This document shows, piece after piece, positions 24,521 to 36,404 of a stretch of 64,000 nt of DNA. The stretch is taken from assembly GCA_038030265.1 (NCBI GenBank), contig CM075943.1:28334001-28398000 (forward strand). The letters run 5' to 3'. The stretch is from Corythucha ciliata. Taxonomy: Eukaryota; Arthropoda; Insecta; Hemiptera; Tingidae. The translations under genes and the position numbers were made by a program. The notes beneath the pieces were generated by a model. It was not told the DNA's origin. It ran no database searches and worked only from the letters and a program-made list of their open reading frames with translations. How positions within the stretch are numbered: position 1 is the first letter of the stretch; each line of letters begins with the position of its first letter.

Positions 24521-25488
24521 CTCCAAACTGTGATATCTGGATCTGGAGGCAACTTCGTGCATTGTATAATTGAGAAAAATCACTACTTGTTATTCTGGAA
24601 GCTATAATTAACTGCTAAAATTAAGAATATTATACCCTGGTGGAAAAATTTAGCAGAAAACGGACATAAATGCGACGTATGTTATGCCCTAACACCAGAA
24701 TACAGTCAGTAATTCTGGGCAGAAAGGTCACGATTGTGTAACGCGGTTGAAGGCTGGGGGAAGGGTTAAAGTTGAGAAAAGTGCTAATATGCAATTCTTT
24801 TAGAAAGGCCAAGGTAAAAATTATGCGGACAAGCGTAAATAAACAGTAGGGGCCTAAGCCGATTCTACTTCTTGGGTCTTGTATGTGTCGCATACTGATG
24901 CCCTTAAATGGTAATTTTACCCCTGCGGCTCTTCCTGGAATCGTGGACCACACCTACTTAACATCCCGACCCTATATCTTCTCCTGTTGGAACGTTTTGA
25001 CTCCCTTGCAGCCATGCAGATATTGAATGTGTGTGACTAGCCGCCCAGGCCGTTCGCGCCTTGGGGCCTTGTGGAATGCGTTTATATAGCCTCGAAATGA
25101 ATAATGTCGTTGTCAGTCTTGTGGCTATTCATTTCGGGATGTATAAATAAAAAACTGCAACCGTCGCTCAGCGTGAAGAAGCATCGTTGTTGCCATCTAA
25201 TTATCTGATTAACATATTTTTAAGACACGCGCGCTCCTACCAAACCTTCGCTCCGTTAATTAATTTACCTTTTTTCTAATCCGAACTACTTCTGTCTCCG
25301 AAAAAAACAACCCTAAAACACCTGCCGTTTAAGGAATAGGTTTAATTTCATTTTTTTATTTTCAACCCTTTCCCTCGTTAATTTATTATATTACTGTCAG
25401 TAAATCATAATTTACGAGCCTTTGCCTCACTATCTCTTCTCCCATCCACACCACCACCACCGTCTTCCACGTCATTGGGTTCCAAGTG

Positions 25489-25526
<38 letters not shown>

Positions 25527-27499
25527 CCGATAGCCTCGCGCGTTCATTAAAAGCGAGGTGTGTACAGGGCACCTCAATCCCAGCACGCATCAGTCCAATT
25601 CCCCCCTCCCCCACCATGGCCAACCGTAGTTTAAAAAAAGAAAGAAGTAAACGAACCTGGAAAATTGGATGAATTATGTTGGAAGGGGTATGATAAGGGG
25701 TATACATATAATCCCTCGAAATGCGGTGCGGATAATAAAGGGACATTCTTCTTAAATTTGACACCCCCAACTTCTAGAAGTTAAGATGAAGGGATTTTCG
25801 GGGGGAGGGGGTAGTAACTTTTGAAATAACAAAAATTCCTAAGTGTTTTCTTTAATGAGATATGAGCTTTTTGGAAAGCATGAGTGAGAGAAAGGGGGGG
25901 ATTCTTTTATTATTACTTTAAGCTAAAAGAGAAAATGTTTATGAGGTTGAGGAAGTATGGGGCCTTTTTTGGGAATGGTTGGTCGGAGGAGGGGTGTTAG
26001 GGGATGCAAGAGTTTTAATGGTCGGTTAAATTATTGCTTTGTGACTGGTGGCCGGGTTTAAAACGGTGTTAAAGTCGTTGTAATTAGACCGCGAAAACAA
26101 GGGGGGAAGCGAGTAAGAAATCCTAAGAAGAAGAAGAAGAAGCAGAAGGAGAAGAAGGGCGTCACAATTAGAAAAGCCTAGTGACACCCCCGCCCTGTGC
26201 TTCTTCCAATGGAACAATAAAGCCTGCGTAAATTATCAGAAAAGGGGGGAAGAAAAGGCGATGCATTTGTTCTCCGTTCTGGGTGTCTGCGTCCCCTCCT
26301 CATCCTTGGTGATGGGGGTGAAGTGGCGGCGAAGGACTATGAAATAAGACGGTCGGGCAACATTTTAATAAGCCCTAGGGAGCTTTAGAGCTTTCTTGTA
26401 AAAGGGCCCGAGATGGTGCAGAGGGTTGAGGAGAAGGAGTGAAAGAGAGAGGTTGAAGCTTTCGGGAGGTATAACTCAAGGAAGAGAGTTGTACAACTTC
26501 GAAAACCCAACAGCATTACACAAGAGTTATGTTTTAATAACGCAAACCACCTCCCCTCCGCCTAACCTCGGAACACAGAACTTGAACTCCTCATATCATC
26601 TTCTTGTAAAAGGTCTCCCACTCTTTCACCGTCACAAAAGAGCCGTATACACCCTTTTAAAGAGGGAAGAAAAGGGATTTCCCTTGATTTTTACTTAGCT
26701 CACCTCATTCCCCCTCCCAACACAGTAACACCGTTCATTCGAATTGAGATTTCACTTAAATTTTCTTGACTTGATTAGTACCCCCGCTCCTCACCCTGGC
26801 AGCCAACGCTTCGGGACCGTCGCGTATAATGAAAACGAGCTACTGACATTTGCATGGAAATGCTTGTGTGAATGTTATCAGAGAGCTTTTGTTGTCTCCT
26901 TTTAATTGTGTCAACAACTATAACAGGGCGGATATTACCAAGTCGTTTTTCTGTCGTCCGTTTTAAGTAAAATCCACGAAGAGAAAATCTCTTGTTTTTA
27001 AGCCTCCCTGCCACCCCGCGCTACACACCACGCAGTAGGTAAGGTAACTAGCTCGTTAAAAAATTGAAAATATACAGAGGAAGAGCTCGGAAAAAATATA
27101 GTACCGATTCTATTAAAGAAAGTAAAAACGGGGCACTTCCACGCACTCTGAATTTCTCAGTCTTCTCGAGAACATTTTTTTGAAAAGACGAATGTAACGG
27201 CAAGGGCCAAGGGGCCGTGAGCGGTGCTTGAAGAGGCCAGAAATGTTTGTTGTCCGGCCAGAAATGTATGTTTCCAGGCGATTTTCTTTCGTTTCGGCCA
27301 ATTTTCTCGATTCCAGAGCGGCCGCCTGCACGGTCGACATAAGTGGAGGCTCTTTCATGATGGACTACTTCATCAGGGCTGTCATTCGTCATTCGTGTGA
27401 ACACAGAAAATGTTGACAACCACGTTCAACACGAATCAAGGGGGACGGAGGTACCAAATTTCACCATCAGGTCTAATTCGAGAACGCCTTTCTCGATGA
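24521..27499. other. no gene recognised
   Basis: Includes T30, a GAA-rich tract (26126-26156) and a small inverted pair CGAAATGAATA/TATTCATTTCG near 25093-25137. A GC-richer piece (27180-27360) contains TTCTCGATTCCAGAGCGGCC, which resembles the array-associated segment. Confidence 0.55.
25493..25522 (+). repeat. poly(T) tract, 30 nt
   Basis: Uninterrupted T30. Confidence 0.95.
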
Positions 27500-27965
27500 G
27501 AAACAAAATTTTGCAATGTTGGGCCATTCAAAACCAATTTCGTGGGAACGGCACGCCACAAAAAACTATTTAGTGGGTTCTGCCACCTCGAAAAACCAAT
27601 TTAGTTGAACCCGGCGGGCACCTTCAAGAATGAAATTTTAAGGAGTTGGCTAATAAAAACACAATTTCGAAGAGCTGGCTTCTTGTGAAAAAAAAAAAAA
27701 AAAAACGATTCGGCGGGTTCCGCTCCCTCAAAATGACAATTTGATGGAGACGGCGCGGCTTCAAAAATAAAAAATAAATATGGAGTTGGTGGCTCCTATT
27801 TCACGGGTTTGGGTTCCCTCAAGACAAAATTGTTGGCGGCTCAACAAAAACCAATTTTGTTGGGCTGGCTCAGCGGAAAAAGCAATGCCGTCAAAAACAA
27901 AATTTCGGGCTGTTGACCCAATCAAAAAATTATTTTGTGGGGTTAATTGACTCATTCAAATAACC
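27500..27965 (-). repeat. degenerate ~30-bp array, family A, inverted
   Basis: CCAATTTCGTGGGAACGGC, ACCAATTTAGTTGAACCC, ACACAATTTCGAAGAGCTGGC and AACCAATTTTGTTGGGCTGGC recur about every 30-35 bp. An A18 tract lies at 27688-27705. Confidence 0.7.
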
Positions 27966-30900
27966 AACTTTGTTAACGGAGCAGCTCAGTTCATGGACAA
28001 ATGAGATGGGGAGGGGGAACTATCGCGTTTAAAACTACTGTTTAATAAGATAACACATGCCTGAGAAAAAAAAAGTGGTAAAATTGCCTGTTTCCTTCAA
28101 TTTTTACCAAGCTCTTATAAACTCACCGATGTCTTTGGCTCCGGTTGGTGGGAGGGGGTGGGCTGCATAGTTTTAAAATGCAAAACAGACGCTTTATTTG
28201 CAACAAAGATATAAAGTAAATTAAACGCTTTTAAATTAAAGTGCCGTATTAATTAAAATCTGACCGTCGTTTTCTCTCTCACACATTTCATATATATGAA
28301 ACTTATAATGATTGTAATTAACCTGTCAGCTCTTCACATTTTCGCCCAACCCAATAAAGTTTCTGAATCTTTTTTTTAAATTCTAATTATGAAATGCATG
28401 CCAACAATTAGGTCCACTTTTCTCGAAAAATAGCGAATTTGTAGGGAATATGAGGCTTTGTTTGATGCAAGTGGGGTGCTCGATAAATTTGAAGGACGCC
28501 TTTTAAGTAAATAAACAAAAAATACCCCCCCCCCCCAAGTGGGATTTACTAGACATTACAAAGCGAGATCTTTACCAGATTAAAATGTTCTTTTTTCTTC
28601 ATCTTGATCTTTAAAAAGGCCTTCTTTGGACAAGGAGGGGAAGGGAAGCCACTCGACTATGGTATGACAGAAAGCATCAGGCCGTGTGTGGGTCAGGGTC
28701 GGGGAGGGTAAAGGAAACTCTCCCCCGTCTTTGGTGGGAGAATCCTAGCCCTAAAATGATAATTAAACATTTTTCGAGTAATGGACTGGTAGGCGCCGCT
28801 GATTCCCTCCCCCCGCACCGCTACGATATCATCCACGCTAACAAAAGACAATAGGCGAAGTATAAGCAACGGTAATGAAATAGCAAGATGATCATTTTTC
28901 ATGTCTCTTTTTGTACCTGAAAAACGTTTTTTTTTTCTTCTTCTTCTCAAAGTTGAAAGTTTGATCAATTTTTGTATCTACAGTGGCGTGGGAGTGTGTG
29001 TGTATGGGGGGGGGGGTCTCCTTTTCGAATGACGAAGCGCAAAAGTAAAATTAATAGAAAATTTTAGGTTCAAGTTTGTTTCAAGATAACCTTTCTAATC
29101 GTTTGGGGGTAAACGTTAAGTTACCAGACGTAAGTCCTTACCCCTCCCCTCTTCGAAACCCTGTCGCAGGATAACTCTTTTAAACATCAGGAAAATTATG
29201 GGAAAGTAACGAGGATGCGTGCAAAAGCAATTAACTTGTAAAAAACGAGGCGTTCACGCACCCTTTGACATCGAGCTAAAAAAAAACCGTGGAATCAAAG
29301 CGCGAGATAAAAACAATTAAAACGCTCTTTTTTTGTGTGTGTGAGAGTGTGCGGCTGAGTGAGTGCGTGTGACAGCGATAATCTCTTCCTCCTTCTACAC
29401 TCTGGCTTCTTTGAGTAAATCGTGCGAATTAGTGCGACGGCAATGTCAAATGGTTTTAAAGTCAGTGTTTTATAAAGGGAGAGAGACTATTCAGTGTGAC
29501 TCAGTCGAGTCTTTAATGGATGGGTTGTGAACGCGAGAAGGATGAGAGAAGTGAGTTAGACAAATGTAAACCTCCCCTCCTCCCTCTTTTCTGTTTCAAG
29601 TTTGGAGTTTCCCTAGCGAAAGGGATGGTGTGGTGTTATAAGGGAGAAGCCCGGGGAGGTTCTCTAATTAATGTTGTGTAGCGTACCCTGTTTACCAGTT
29701 CATTAGATGCAGAGTTGTACACAATCTACCATGTAATAGTCGGTCGGTTTGATGATGCAGGGGAGAATCGCGGAAGAAGAAGAAAAAAAGGCGTGGCAAA
29801 GAGAGACAGAGTGAGAGAGAGAAAAGCCTACTTGAACGCTTTATAGAAAAAACCCTTCTCTTATTTTGGCTCAATCGTATGAAAGCTACTGTGCCAAATA
29901 GCAGCTTAGCGCACGAGAAATAAGAAAAAAAAACTAAGTGGAACCGCTTACAGCCATCTACTTGGCATATTAAACCCCGAGATAAACACGAACAATGGCT
30001 AATTAACGAGGGATCTGTTTTTTAATGACAATCACAGAAAGAACTGAGATTTCAAGGTTCCCCCCCGTCAGAGGTTTAATAACCGGGACGCAAGCGTGAC
30101 TTTTTTGTGATGGCTTGTCTCAATGCGTCACTTCAACCTTTTTAAGGTTCAGATCTGGATAAAAATAAATTTAAACGTTATTTTTTTCTCTCTTTCTCTT
30201 CTCTTATCTAATTAAATAGTTCCCACCTTTTTCTTTCTGGCCGCCTAATTATAATAATTACGAGCTATATGAATGGGTGAGGGGCGGGGAGAATTTCACG
30301 AAATGGCATCCCTCAGCTTCTGCTGAACATGCCAACCGTGAATGTCATTCAAGAGTAACCTCTCTGAAAGGAAAAAGTAATGGGGGAATTGGCGGAAGGG
30401 AGGAGATTATAATTATAGGAAAATGATGATAACTATACGAAAAAAACTTGACTTTTCAAAATATATAAACATATATATGAATAAATCAGAGGCGCACGCG
30501 ATGCGTTACTTCTTCCCCCGCGTATATTTATTTAGAAATGGCAAGCTAATTCTACATTATTTTATTTTATTTCCGGTCAGTTAATGAAACGCTTGAAGAG
30601 GCTGGAGCCTCCATGCTTCAACCCTCACAGTACTGACAGTTTTTTTTCTCCAAAACCTTATCAATAAAATAAAATTCGAAATCAGAATGCCGTTAAAGAG
30701 CGCCTTTCATCACTCAGACCATTGATAAGTAAGGCAAAAAAAAAACACCTTGAAAGTAGTTGCATGCATTCCAATAAAAGGCATAAGCTTTTAGGTAACA
30801 GAGGCCTCTCCAGCCAAAAACCGAGAAACCCCCGAGGGGGTGGAAATTGTAACGCATTAACGAGATAAAAAAAAGAATGACACGGATTTTGAGAGGATAG

Positions 30901-31984
30901 GACAATGTTGAGGTGCTCACCTGAGGGATTAAACGATTTTTTTTTTGCCTATAGAAGTAAAAAGGGAAAAGCCGCCTATTTCATTATTTGGGCCGGGGCG
31001 CTTCTTCACGCCCCATACACCAGGAGACACCTTTTACAAGAAGATTACTCCCCATCCTCACCACCCTCCACCCCAAACCTATAAAACTCGGGGGCCTAGA
31101 AGAGCGAATGAATTTAAAAAGCTACTGTGTGAGAGTGTGTTAAAAAAAAAGGTTTTTCAAGATGCTTCCCACAGATTCGCACTTTGTAGCGCAAAAATCC
31201 TGTGAAGTGTTTATATCGCACTCTTTTGAGTGCACCTTAAAAGGTGAGACTTATCACTTCGTTTTTCGAGAGCATCGGAATGAAGTAATTTACAACTGCC
31301 TAAGGTACGGGAGGACCTTTTATTTCTTTCCAGGGAAGGAGGGGAAGGGGTCGTACATTTTGATCGTCCGCGCCACTGTGTGTCGTTCCTTTAAATGCGC
31401 TTGAGGGCAAACGCTCGGAAACTATAGAAATTATTAAAGAGTAACTCCAAATTCTGCACCATCACCCGGGTCAGTTTCGCCTGACCCTCCCCCCTCCTCT
31501 ACATAAGCATCAACAATTCTGCTGTCAATTGCGACAGCTTGCCCACAGAAACGCAGAAAATTTAGCATCAAAATCTATCTAAATCGACGCACAAACTTGT
31601 GTGGCAAAGAAATTAGTCTTGACATGGCAGGGGCTAAATTCCTGCTTTAAAGGTCACCGTTTGGGATGAAATTGTCTTATTGTAGGGGACAAATTACCGT
31701 TTCTGTTAGGGGGTTTTGTTGACAAGTGGTCGTTTTTGTCCGTTATAGAGAAGCAAAATTTTTAAATTTATGGGAAGGAAAAAATGAAGTTTGAAAGGAT
31801 AATTTCAGCAATAGTTGATCTTGTGTGGTTATAGAGCTCTTTGTGCTTATATAGAGCTTAATTTTTATCCATTCTCACCCATTTTTACACAGATATTTTC
31901 GCTGATTTTAACTATTTTTTAAAGCTCACTATTACCCATTTTTACTCAATTTACTTGAATTTATTAGAAGACCTTTTCAACGGA
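27966..31984. other. no gene recognised
   Basis: AT-rich DNA with G/C runs (e.g. 29007-29016). No domain-bearing frame and no clear repeat homologous to others in the window. Confidence 0.6.
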
Positions 31985-32250
31985 CAAATGGGATTACTCC
32001 CCCCTCACCACACTACCCTAGTCACAACTGTGAATTCCAGGGAGTGGGGAGGCTGAAATAAAGAAATGAATCTTGATAATTATTAAATACTTACTATTTT
32101 TTACTAGTTTTGAGTTCCGAGAAAAAATTGCTCCCCAGGTGGGCTTCGAACCCACGACCTCCTGGTTTCGCGGCAGGTGCTCTAACCAACTGAGCTACCC
32201 GGGAGTCCACTCAAAGAGCGAATACACCCAGGAGAAATCCCCTCCCGGAA
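31985..32250 (-). mobile_element. SINE-1 copy b, tRNA-derived
   Basis: On the minus strand a tRNA-like head (32131-32205) is followed by about 140 bp of body ending in GGGGGGAGTAATCCC. The head has a D-arm GCTC...GAGC with A-box TAGCTCAGTTGG, and a perfect 5-bp T-stem GTGGG/CCCAC with B-box GGTTCGAAGCC. It also has an anticodon arm with loop CGCGAAA (base 33 is G instead of T) and an acceptor stem with one mismatch. About 45 bp upstream of the head (to ~32250) is also shared with copy a, so the family extends 5' of the tRNA. Pol III boxes look intact. It could instead be a tRNA pseudogene, but the shared body in three places argues for a SINE. Confidence 0.85.
32131..32205 (-). tRNA. tRNA-like SINE head (not a functional tRNA)
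   Basis: Folds as a cloverleaf with D-stem 4/4, T-stem 5/5, anticodon stem 4/5 and acceptor 6/7 (counting G-T). The apparent anticodon would be CGA, but the base 5' of it is G where real tRNAs have U33. Since the same sequence heads two other dispersed repeats, I annotate it as the Pol III promoter of SINE-1. Confidence 0.7.
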
Positions 32251-32273
32251 CTCAAACTGCACCTATCGGGTCA

Positions 32274-32463
32274 GTGCCTGCCGCGAAACCAGGAGGTCGT
32301 GGGTCGAAGCCCACATGGGGATCAATTTTTTCTTGGAACTCAAAACAAGTAAAAAATAGTATGTATTTAATTTTCAAGATTAATTTCTTTATTTCAGCCT
32401 CCCCACTCCCTGGAATTCACAGTTGTGACTATGGTAGTGTGGTGAGGGGGGAGTAATCCCATA
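32274..32463 (+). mobile_element. SINE-1 copy c, 5'-truncated, inverted relative to copy b
   Basis: Homology to copy b begins inside the anticodon stem (CCTGCCGCGAAACC), continues through a T-arm with one base lost in the T-loop and the whole body, and ends at GAGTAATCCC. It is on the plus strand only ~25-70 bp from copy b, so the two form a long inverted repeat. Matching flanking sequence beyond the end (GGTCTTCTA near 32480-32488, versus 31964-31972 on the other strand) suggests that the family's 3' end, or a local inverted duplication, extends further. Confidence 0.85.
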
Positions 32464-32495
32464 TTTGTACGTAGAAAGGGTCTTCTAAGAAGGAG

Positions 32496-32593
32496 GGCCA
32501 TTGTTTCTCGAAACTCTAGGCGTTTCTCCTGATCGGTAAACCACACCGAATTCAGATCAGGAGAAACGCATAGAGTTTCGAGAAACAATGGCC
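32496..32593. repeat. near-perfect 39-bp hairpin
   Basis: Left arm 32496-32534 and right arm 32555-32593 are reverse complements at 38 of 39 positions, with a 20-bp loop. Arms begin and end with GGCC and contain GTTTCTCGAAAC. It lies between SINE-1 copy c and SINE-2. Transcripts would form a long hairpin of pre-miRNA or foldback-element size. No target duplication is evident. Confidence 0.9.
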
Positions 32594-32642
32594 ATGGGTG
32601 GGGTTTGGCTATGTTCATTCCTCTTTTTGCGTCTCCCAAGGC

Positions 32643-32800
32643 GTCCCCGTGGTGCAATTGGTAGCGCACTGGACTAGCATTCCAGAGGTTACGGGTTAAA
32701 ATCCCGCCGGCGAGCCCATTTTTTCTCGAAGCTCGAAATGTGTTAGGCTTTGCCTTCCCGAGTCGTACTGGTGACAACAGTTAATTAATTTACCTCTTTA
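32643..32800 (+). mobile_element. SINE-2, tRNA(Ala-like)-derived
   Basis: The head at 32643-32714 folds as a cloverleaf: D-stem GTGC/GCGC, anticodon stem CTGGA/TCCAG with loop CTAGCAT (anticodon AGC, alanine-like, with normal T33), and T-stem ACGGG/CCCGC with one mismatched pair. The T-loop TTAAAAT departs from the TTCRANT consensus, and the acceptor stem is imperfect. The body follows: GCCCATTTTTTCTCGAAGC, TTAGGCTTTGCCTTCCCGAG and a terminal TTAATTAATTTACC. The body recurs at 8004-8099 without the head, which shows a dispersed element and not a lone tRNA pseudogene. Confidence 0.8.
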
Positions 32801-35800
32801 ATTCCTCCCATGTTTATACTCATGTTCACCCATTTCACTTAATTTTTACTTGATTTCAGTAGCCTAAATAACTAGTTTCAGTGTTAGGTTATCAGCTTTC
32901 GGTCCTTGTGAGTAATTGGGAAGCAAAATTGCCAACCTGATCTCAGGAGAGGGTCTCATTCAGTTCCGTTTGCTGGGAATCGTATCCATTTGTCATTTTC
33001 TGAAATGTAATTACCACCTGACGCCCTCATAAACCTCGTTCAGCTATATACAAAATCGGGCAACTTTTTGAAAAAAAAGTGCACTAAAAATTGAGATTTT
33101 CTGGCGTATATGTCCAACATTTAAAATTGGACAACTCCGCGTATCTTACGGGCTTCTTGATCCGGTGAATTCCAAAACTACGACGGATTTATTTTCAGAC
33201 GATACCCTATAGGAATTCTAAGGGGTTCTGCCAGTCTGCCCGCATTTTCGGCTGCTTGGGCAGTGGGCACCAAGATCTTCTGGCCCCCACGAAATGGTGC
33301 AGCCCGAGAGTGAGCTCTATTTCAGCGTGGATTCCGTTACGCGAGGGGGTGTTATTTGGGTAACCACGGGGAGATTTCGTAATGTAGAGGGCCAAGAGAA
33401 GACGAATTGGTTGGGTGACGGGTGGCCCCAAAAGCGCTGTGTGGGCTTCAATCCAGGCTGAGTCACTGCTTGGTTCGGCGATGAGTCCCAGTTTAGCGGA
33501 AATCTTCAAATTTTGCAGCCCTTCTGACAATGAGACCATTTTTTACGTTCCCTGAACGCTAAAACTAAAACAAACAAAATTGCTCATTTGACGTTTGAAA
33601 CGAGAGAGACCATTCAACTTATTTGTCTACACCACACACATATCTGGTGTCTTTCCCTTCACCCCCCCCCCCCGTGGTACACATACTCACCCCTTTGTTG
33701 ATTTAAAGGATCACACAAGCTCCAAGTTTCAACAATGAAAAACCCAGAGGGGTGAAACTGTATTATTTTTCTCGATCTAGCCCCCTCCCATCACCAGCAC
33801 TCACATCCAACAAGGGTGAAGAAGGGTTTGATTCGTAAGATTTTATAAAATAAACTGGCTTGAACCATTCATCGGGCTATCGGGTTGCACTCTTTTTGTT
33901 ATTGAGCTGTCATGCATCTGTCGACTGCTTTTTTTTTTTTAGATGATGCGTTCTCAATATATGACTTGGGGGTCGTTTGAAACAGATTACAATAACAGTA
34001 AAGCCTTGTATTTTTTAAAATGTTGTTTATAAGAAACATGAGCGATTGAAACTGTTCTTTTTTTAGATTGTAACGGTGGGTGAGCGGGGGTTCAGAAGGG
34101 GTGGTATATAGCAAGGCATGCACAGTAAAAATCTGCGAGCCAACTTTCGAAGGGCTGAAACGGATACTTTGAATTTTTCTTATTAATTTCCAGCCGTCAT
34201 TGTTATTTGATTTTTTTATAAGGATTCATTCCACCACCCAGTTTTATATAACCCGTCACGTGTGTAATCAAATCACTTTCAACTCATCCTTTTATTTGCG
34301 AAACACTCATTTTAAATTGACGAGAGTGCGGAGCGGGTGTGAAAGAGAGAACTGTGGGGCTTGTACGCGTGAGTTTATACAGGAAACGGAGCGAATGTGC
34401 ACTTGTTTACTTTCTTCCAAGACCCAAGTTTCAAACCTAACAGCCATCCCTTCTGTGCGGGGGTTGAAAAAAAGAAGGCTTTCACAGACACAACAAACTT
34501 GAATTAAAATCGAATATTTTTGTGAGCTTCGTTTACCCAATAAAGAGAATAAGGTAAGCGACCGTGTTGAATTTAGTTTTCCCCATTCACCCTTCACCCA
34601 CTCACCTTCACCAGTAGAACCATCTCGCCGAAAAAAAGCAATCTTCTTGATAAATAAGAAAGAGTGTTATCGGTTTGTGTTTATCTCGGCATATAATGAA
34701 ATGACACAAGCCGAGCTTACAAAGCTTTTAGCTTTTAACCCCTCACGTTTTTTTAGGGGATGGTCGGGGGTTGGCCGGGTGGAACATGTGCTCAAGTGTT
34801 CAACGTCAAAAGTTTTTTTCGTTCCTTAAACCCTCCCATCCACCCCCTCTTCCTAACCGGTTGTACAAAGGTATTTCGTTATTTATGAAATAATACGATT
34901 GATTCTACCCCTCGCCACCCTCCTCATCTTTCAAAACAACTTACAGTTGGCCATCAAGACAGATCCAACTTGACTCTCACGTTCTCTCCCTATCTCTAAC
35001 TAGTCGTTCTGTCATTTTTTTAAATTGTTGTCGGACACAAAAAACACTAAGTTTGATTATGGGGGACATTGAACCAAAGAATTGTGTAGACCGAGCAAAA
35101 GCAATAACGCCAGTACGTATCTTTCTCTGATTACAATGGACTGGTCCCTGGGTTTTGCCATTGTTAATGAGTAAATAGAGATGAAGACACAATGGACCTG
35201 TGCGCTGTCTTTCGAGCGAGATGAAATACAAATCCCAAGTGATTATAATTCAAAAAAGAAAAAAAATAAAAGGCTCGCATTGTTTTTTCGAGTTCGATAT
35301 TTGTATAATGATTAACCATGCATACCTGTCAGTTTAAAGAAGGCTCATTTCAAATCACGTTGTTGTTTTATTTTCTTTCTTTCTTTTGGAAGAGGAAATA
35401 TCCTGAGAGAATCAAATAGCTCCAGGGCGAAGAAGATAAAAATTAAATGTTTCGCTTGCTTCAGTACTATCGCAATGCAGATATCCCCCTCCCCACCCTT
35501 TAAAATCATTCTTTTACCCACAAGTAGTTGCCCCAAGGCAAATCATCCTTCGGTATTGTCCGAATGCAATGAGGATTTTTTTTTTTTATAATTTAGCATT
35601 GTTCATTTTTTAAAAAGCGATGATGGTTCCCCCCCTTATTTTTTTGTGGAGGGTTAGATGTTTTCATTCGTACTCATTACCATTTTTTCATGAATATAAA
35701 TTTTTATCGTCATACCGCAGGGGGTTAATTTTTTTTTGCGTTTTATTGCATCCATTAAGTTCCCACCCCCACCATCCACCACACCTTCACGTTAGAGTTC

Positions 35801-35970
35801 GCCTTTTTTATTTTCTCAAAGGCACGCGCCCTAAAGGAGTTCACCCCGCACGTTTAGTGTCGCGTCTTTTGCTCGGTCGTCTGTGATGATATTATTGCGC
35901 GATATCGTAGCGAAGCGAAAGGCTTGAAAACCCCTTTTGTCTCCGCGTTATTGCTTTCCAAACAGCATAA
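32801..35970. other. no gene recognised
   Basis: A GC-richer block at 33200-33540 has a 110-codon minus-strand frame (33207-33539) without any motif I know. The rest is AT-rich with homopolymers. Confidence 0.55.
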
Positions 35971-36334
35971 GATTACTTTGTCGCGATCTCAACGGGAGTG
36001 AAGTAGTGAACAAGGGTGGAACGGTGCGGGATGGCTTTTGAAAGGATTGGACGGTGATGATGACTATGGGAGGGGAATAGATGAGAGGGGGTTAAGTGAA
36101 AAAACGTAAATGTGTAAAAATGCACTTTGCTCGACGCTAGGCGGTGAATTCCAAAACTCGCTTCTAGCATTTTAAAATAATTCCATAGGTGGCAATGTTT
36201 CTGACGGATTTTCTAGCTCTCTAGCAGTTGAGGTAGTGAAGATGAAATAAAACTCGCTTCTTTTTCGCGGGTTAGGCTCCATGAAAAACGTAATTTCATT
36301 GGTTTCGCTCATTTAAGACTTATCTGCGGTCATC

Positions 36335-36364
<30 letters not shown>
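35971..36364. repeat. 394 bp direct repeat, copy 1 (3' side of LINE; putative target-site duplication)
   Basis: This segment runs from GATTACTTTGTCGCG into the (GA)n tract and recurs at 38753-39146 with a constant offset of 2782 bp. I see no mismatch or indel outside the (GA)n tail, which is a few bases longer here (to 36367). Bases before the start differ between copies (ATAA here, CACT there), which fixes the left boundary. Its last third (about 36260-36340) contains two or three degenerate units of the ~30 bp family A repeat, so it looks like ordinary local DNA rather than part of the LINE. Confidence 0.93.

Positions 36365-36367
<3 letters not shown>
36338..36367. repeat. (GA)n microsatellite at the LINE 3' junction
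   Basis: About 14-15 uninterrupted AG dinucleotides separate target DNA from the LINE 3' end. The same tract in the other direct-repeat copy is at 39120-39146. Confidence 0.9.
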
Positions 36368-36371
<4 letters not shown>

Positions 36372-36404
36372 TTAGGCTTCCAGGGTACAACGGCAACAAA
36401 CAAT

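Noticed and set aside
32073..32456. 127-codon plus-strand open frame containing a GFEPTTSWF-type peptide
   Set aside because: It is the antisense translation of the SINE-1 tRNA-like head, a well-known source of spurious predicted proteins.
32643..32714. Functional tRNA-Ala(AGC) gene
   Set aside because: T-loop lacks the conserved TTC, the acceptor stem has mismatches, and the sequence continues into a dispersed repeat body.
32394..32777. 127-codon minus-strand open frame
   Set aside because: It runs antisense through SINE-2 and its tRNA head and across the hairpin. No domain.
33207..33539. 110-codon minus-strand frame in a GC-richer block
   Set aside because: No motif or family recognised. 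Length is attainable by chance in GC-richer DNA. A protein search would decide.
35973..36170. 65-codon frame present twice, also at 38755-38952
   Set aside because: Duplicated only because it lies in the direct repeat. No sign of coding constraint.
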